Shown piece after piece: positions 60,901-64,000 of a stretch of 64,000 nucleotides of DNA (positions are counted from its first letter, which is position 1; each line of letters begins with the position of its first letter). Source of the stretch: Hymenopellis radicata (Eukaryota; Basidiomycota; Agaricomycetes; Agaricales; Physalacriaceae). The translations under genes were made by a program, and so were the position numbers. Under the pieces are notes generated by a model. That model was not told the origin of the DNA. It made no database searches and was given only the letters and a program-made list of their open reading frames with translations. Location: positions 186,001 through 250,000 of the forward strand of contig JADNRX010000033.1 in the NCBI GenBank assembly GCA_015501595.1, given 5' to 3'.

Positions 60901-63900
60901 ACTGCCTGATCAGCTGCTTCATTCAATTTCTGCATACGTTCTACCCTGGCGGCGAGACATTTTTGGGTTATATAATCGTTTGTCGCGTCCGGTGGTAGAA
61001 TTTCCTTCAATCGTTCAACCGCACACAGAAGTCCCGGCGACGAGACAGCGTATCCAAGATAGCATGGCTCGACAAAGTTGTTGACGCCTGAGAAACCATC
61101 AACCGGCTGCAGTTTACTAAATTCTTCGCTTACAATTTTCTGAGACGGCAGACACACAGTCCTGAATAGAAGGCTGGACCAATGTCTGTTAGGGAAGGAC
61201 AGCTCAGTAGAAACTTGCCAGACCTTCTCGTTATGTTGGCAGCGGAGGAGTTGAGGTAATAGTTTTGCGGCAAGTTTAGGTTCTGCTCAAGCTCAGATCA
61301 CTACGCAATCGACTGTAGAGAAAGGACCTTACCACCGATTGCATATCGTCCAAACGAAGGATAATTCAAAGTCCACAATGCTCCCTTCATCCTATCATCT
61401 TCTGTGCCGGGTTCGAGAGCTTTGGAGAGCAAGGGTAAAGTTCTCCGCCTGACACCGTCATACATCTGATACGAAGGCGTCAGCAACTCGTTACAGTAGT
61501 AAAGTTCGTCGCCGCACCCCCGTCATGCTTTCCAGAAGCGCTTGACTAGCTCTAACAAAGATTCAACGTCCACTTAGACAGATGAAAAGGCGTCGCGTAC
61601 TCCCTGATGACGGCATAGTGCCACATAGACCATTCCACCAAATCATCAATTAGACTATCTTCAAGAGGACCTCGGAGTCGTTCCAACGAATTCCAACGCA
61701 GGCGTCCGGAATGAAAGTATCTTGATACGTTAAGTATGGCACAATGTGGATGATTATATCACGATGAACGCACCTTGCTCGACGTACATACACGGCACGC
61801 GGCCATACTTTCTGTCTTGCATACTGACGCGCGACGTTCTTCTCGTTGTTGAATTGTTCTTCGTTGACATAAAAGCTGACAAACTCTGGTGAAGAGAGGT
61901 GACAGTACTTAGAAGTTAAGTTCATACCTATCTCTGCTGTCTCCGTATTCGAGCAGATAGACCCGGAACGACCGAATCTGAAGATAGATCATCCTTCTAG
62001 TAGCTTTGAGTTAAATGTTAGCAGGACATAACTTACCAGCATATGAACTGCATCGACGGTGTTCTCCTCCCCTTGTTGTCGCAAGGAGACAGAAGCACTG
62101 TGAAGGAATACCCCGTACCGATGCCTCAGAGAGCGAATGTACTGGTATTTGGGATCACTCCTATCCGTCAAGCAGAATCCCGCTGTCATTGGAGGAACGG
62201 AAGCCAACATTTCGGGTATCTCATCGCTAAAGACTGTGAGGAGTTATCCAAGGCCAGGTCAAGAGACCTTACAGGATATCACTGGTCATTGCGGACTCTC
62301 GAATCTCCTCGTCACTGAGGTATTCCCTAGCGAGCGTGGGAATGCCCGAAAACGCGTTTCGAACGAGACTCAGGTTACTGCGATGCAATTCACACCAGTA
62401 CTTTGCTATTCCACATATCGAAGACGTACCGACAGAATTCATTGCGCCATGTGGCGTCACGAGCAAGACCTTGCACATGGCATAGAGTCAGCGAGCGCAT
62501 GTTGCGATGTGAGAAATGCGACAAACCAGGTTTCAAGAGCTCTTCGAGGCCACCAAGCGTGGGCTCTATGACTTGACGGAAGATATCCAAAGCGAAGTTG
62601 ATTTCTTCAGCATTTGGTATGTGCCAGGATATCTGTGGGATATGAGATTTATGTGATATACAACGAGAATAAGATTACTACCTCAATATCATCCGGCGCA
62701 TACAGCTTTCCCCAATGCCGATGGTGGTTCCACCGAAACTCTACGTCGAGGTGTTAGCGACCACGCCAAGGCCGTTATGGATTGGTTAATTTACCATCAC
62801 TATTCCATTCTGAAGGTTTACAAATTTGTTTTCTAATGGGTAGGTATGCGTGAGCGTCAGTAACATGCTGGCCAGCATTTTTCCAGTCCAGGAATAGCCG
62901 CGCTTCGAGAATGTTTTTGCTTGAAGTAGTTGCAGCAGAGACATAATTTCGTCTCGGTATTTTATCAGCTGTAGGGTGTTCGTTAATCGGTTTGCATCCA
63001 AAGTCGACGACTTACCGCCGTGCCATCACTATAAACGAAGAGCCATCAGCCAACGAGTCATGAAATGAGAGGGCATGATTACTTACTTGAAGACTGTGTG
63101 CCTCGAAGAATCGCGAGGTCTAAGAGTGAAGTGAGTAAGGAGGCTTCCAGACAACAATCAATACGTACTCCAATGGAGAGTAGCGTCTGAAGGTATAGGC
63201 GTCGATGCTGACGCGGTCCGTAGCGACGAGGCTCCGTTTTCCCACTCGGTACGAATATTCCGAGCGCAGAAAGGAAAGAACTTTGCCAAGGTCTTACGAG
63301 GATAGGCATTGGCAATAAACTCGACTAGTCGATGGATGGCGCGAACAGCGTTCGGCCTGACATTCGTACTTACGTACTCAAAGATCATGTTGAGCACCAA
63401 GTCAAATAGCGGCTCGGACAAGTGAACGCATATCTGGCTACATGCCCCTGTCACGGCATCGACGACTTGGACTGCAGACGACTTGCGTGAGCTTGATATT
63501 CCTGACGCCACGAACGTGACTTGCCTTCAGTAGCACCTCCAGCAGCACCATTCGGACCCTCATCTGGTAAATTTTCCAACAATTGTATAACCCGGCCCAC
63601 GAAACTGGTCACCCAGTCTGCAAAGCTCCCGGTGGAGTCCTACGTGCCGTCAATGACCATTTATGGCGATCATAGCAAAATCACCTTTAGCAACATATCC
63701 TCCTCTTCATCCGTCAAGAGGTCTTGCTCGTCAGTCAGGTCGGCAAAAATCATCACTGTCGAAGGAAGGGATTGTTAGGGTGGCTTGCATAGGAATAGTC
63801 CATCGCAGCCGGAGGCGGATTTTCACCCATCGTTAAATCGCCAAACTTGACTTACTGAGAAATTTCCACCAAAAACGCCGTCGTGCAAAGCTAAAATCAA

Positions 63901-64000
63901 ATTAGAATCGAGGAAAGAAAGTGGTGCGATGGACACGCACAGTCTTGGAGGGATCGTTCTACTCGGAGTGGTCAGTTTCAGAGCGCTATGAGATCGCGGC
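57981..64000 (-). CDS. Divergent BLM10/PA200 paralogue, copy 2 (5' part beyond window)
   Basis: Second HEAT-repeat activator of the PA200 family. It aligns with copy 1 from about its residue 750 to the end: SEPLFDLVLNMIFEYVSTNV with RPNAVRAIHRLVEFIANAYP, TLAKFFPFCARNIRTEWENG, LIKYRDEIMSLLQLLQAKTF, GYSWTGKMLASMLLTLTHTY, RNEFCRYVFDMW, RHRYGVFLHSASVSLRQQGE, AAILGICALVDSYPYTVEKW and TTVRKCASNFKRTHQDTWHE. The identity I can see by eye is moderate and the reading frames remain open, so it looks like a functional divergent gene, not a pseudogene. Unlike copy 1, the end reads TGSSYCA followed by ASALSLMTLD, so the HbYX motif is absent. Several 3' introns of copy 1 are missing. The start lies to the right of the window. 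Confidence 0.9.

Overview
The window looks like a gene-dense nuclear segment of a filamentous basidiomycete, most likely an Agaricomycete. Almost every gene is split by many short GT-AG introns of about 45-75 nt with CTNAC-like branch sites. Intergenic gaps are often only 50-200 bp, and the gene set is eukaryotic and fungal: Rpd3, Rad14/XPA, Blm10, Mdj1, Tim21, CK2 alpha, RPS27, intron-containing histone H3, a GH18 chitinase with chitin-binding modules, and a fungal BTG/Tob protein. I see no bacterial, phage, CRISPR, tRNA or rRNA signal and no intact transposon. Thirty protein-coding loci are called. Outer boundaries rest on translated homology plus start and stop codons. Individual exon edges are given only where I checked them by hand.

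Layout. 0-8 kb: class I histone deacetylase (+), XPA/Rad14 (-), peroxisomal-type acyl-CoA thioesterase (+), DNAJC17/Cwf23-like splicing J-protein (+), AIM18/CHI-like mitochondrial protein (-). 8-16 kb: a very large BLM10/PA200 proteasome activator (+). 16-26 kb: tandem CCCH mRNA-binding protein (+), choline/ethanolamine kinase (-), DHA2-type MFS transporter (-). 26-34 kb: mitochondrial DnaJ Mdj1 (-), small SET-domain protein (-), CK2 alpha (+), secreted chitinase (+), 3'-5' exonuclease (-). 34-43 kb: small Pro/Ser-rich protein, RPS27 (-), BTG/Tob protein (+), small unknown protein, biotin synthase (+). 43-51 kb: degenerate REX4-like exonuclease fold (+), possible Rxt2-like nuclear protein (+), ecdysoneless/SGT1 (-), V-ATPase subunit F (+), Tim21 (-). 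51-64 kb: histone H3 (-), FAH-family protein with signal peptide (+), orphan single-pass membrane protein (+), TRAX (-), HIT protein (+), and the 3' two-thirds of a second, divergent BLM10-family gene (-) that runs off the right edge.

Most loci are independent housekeeping genes and do not form one pathway. Loose functional themes are chromatin (Rpd3, Rxt2-like candidate, SET, H3), mitochondrial biogenesis (Mdj1, Tim21, AIM18-like, Bio2) and protein turnover (two BLM10-family genes). The most notable observation is the pair of BLM10 paralogues about 42 kb apart on opposite strands. The first keeps the canonical C-terminal Tyr-Tyr-Ala (HbYX) tail that docks on the 20S proteasome. The second has Tyr-Cys-Ala followed by ten extra residues, so the docking motif is gone, and it also lacks three introns at its 3' end. 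Other points of interest are a 9-nt microexon next to a GC-AG intron, an exonuclease fold without its catalytic acids, an intron that decides the start of the CCCH protein, and an apparent 1-nt frame break in the RRM of the DNAJC17 homologue.
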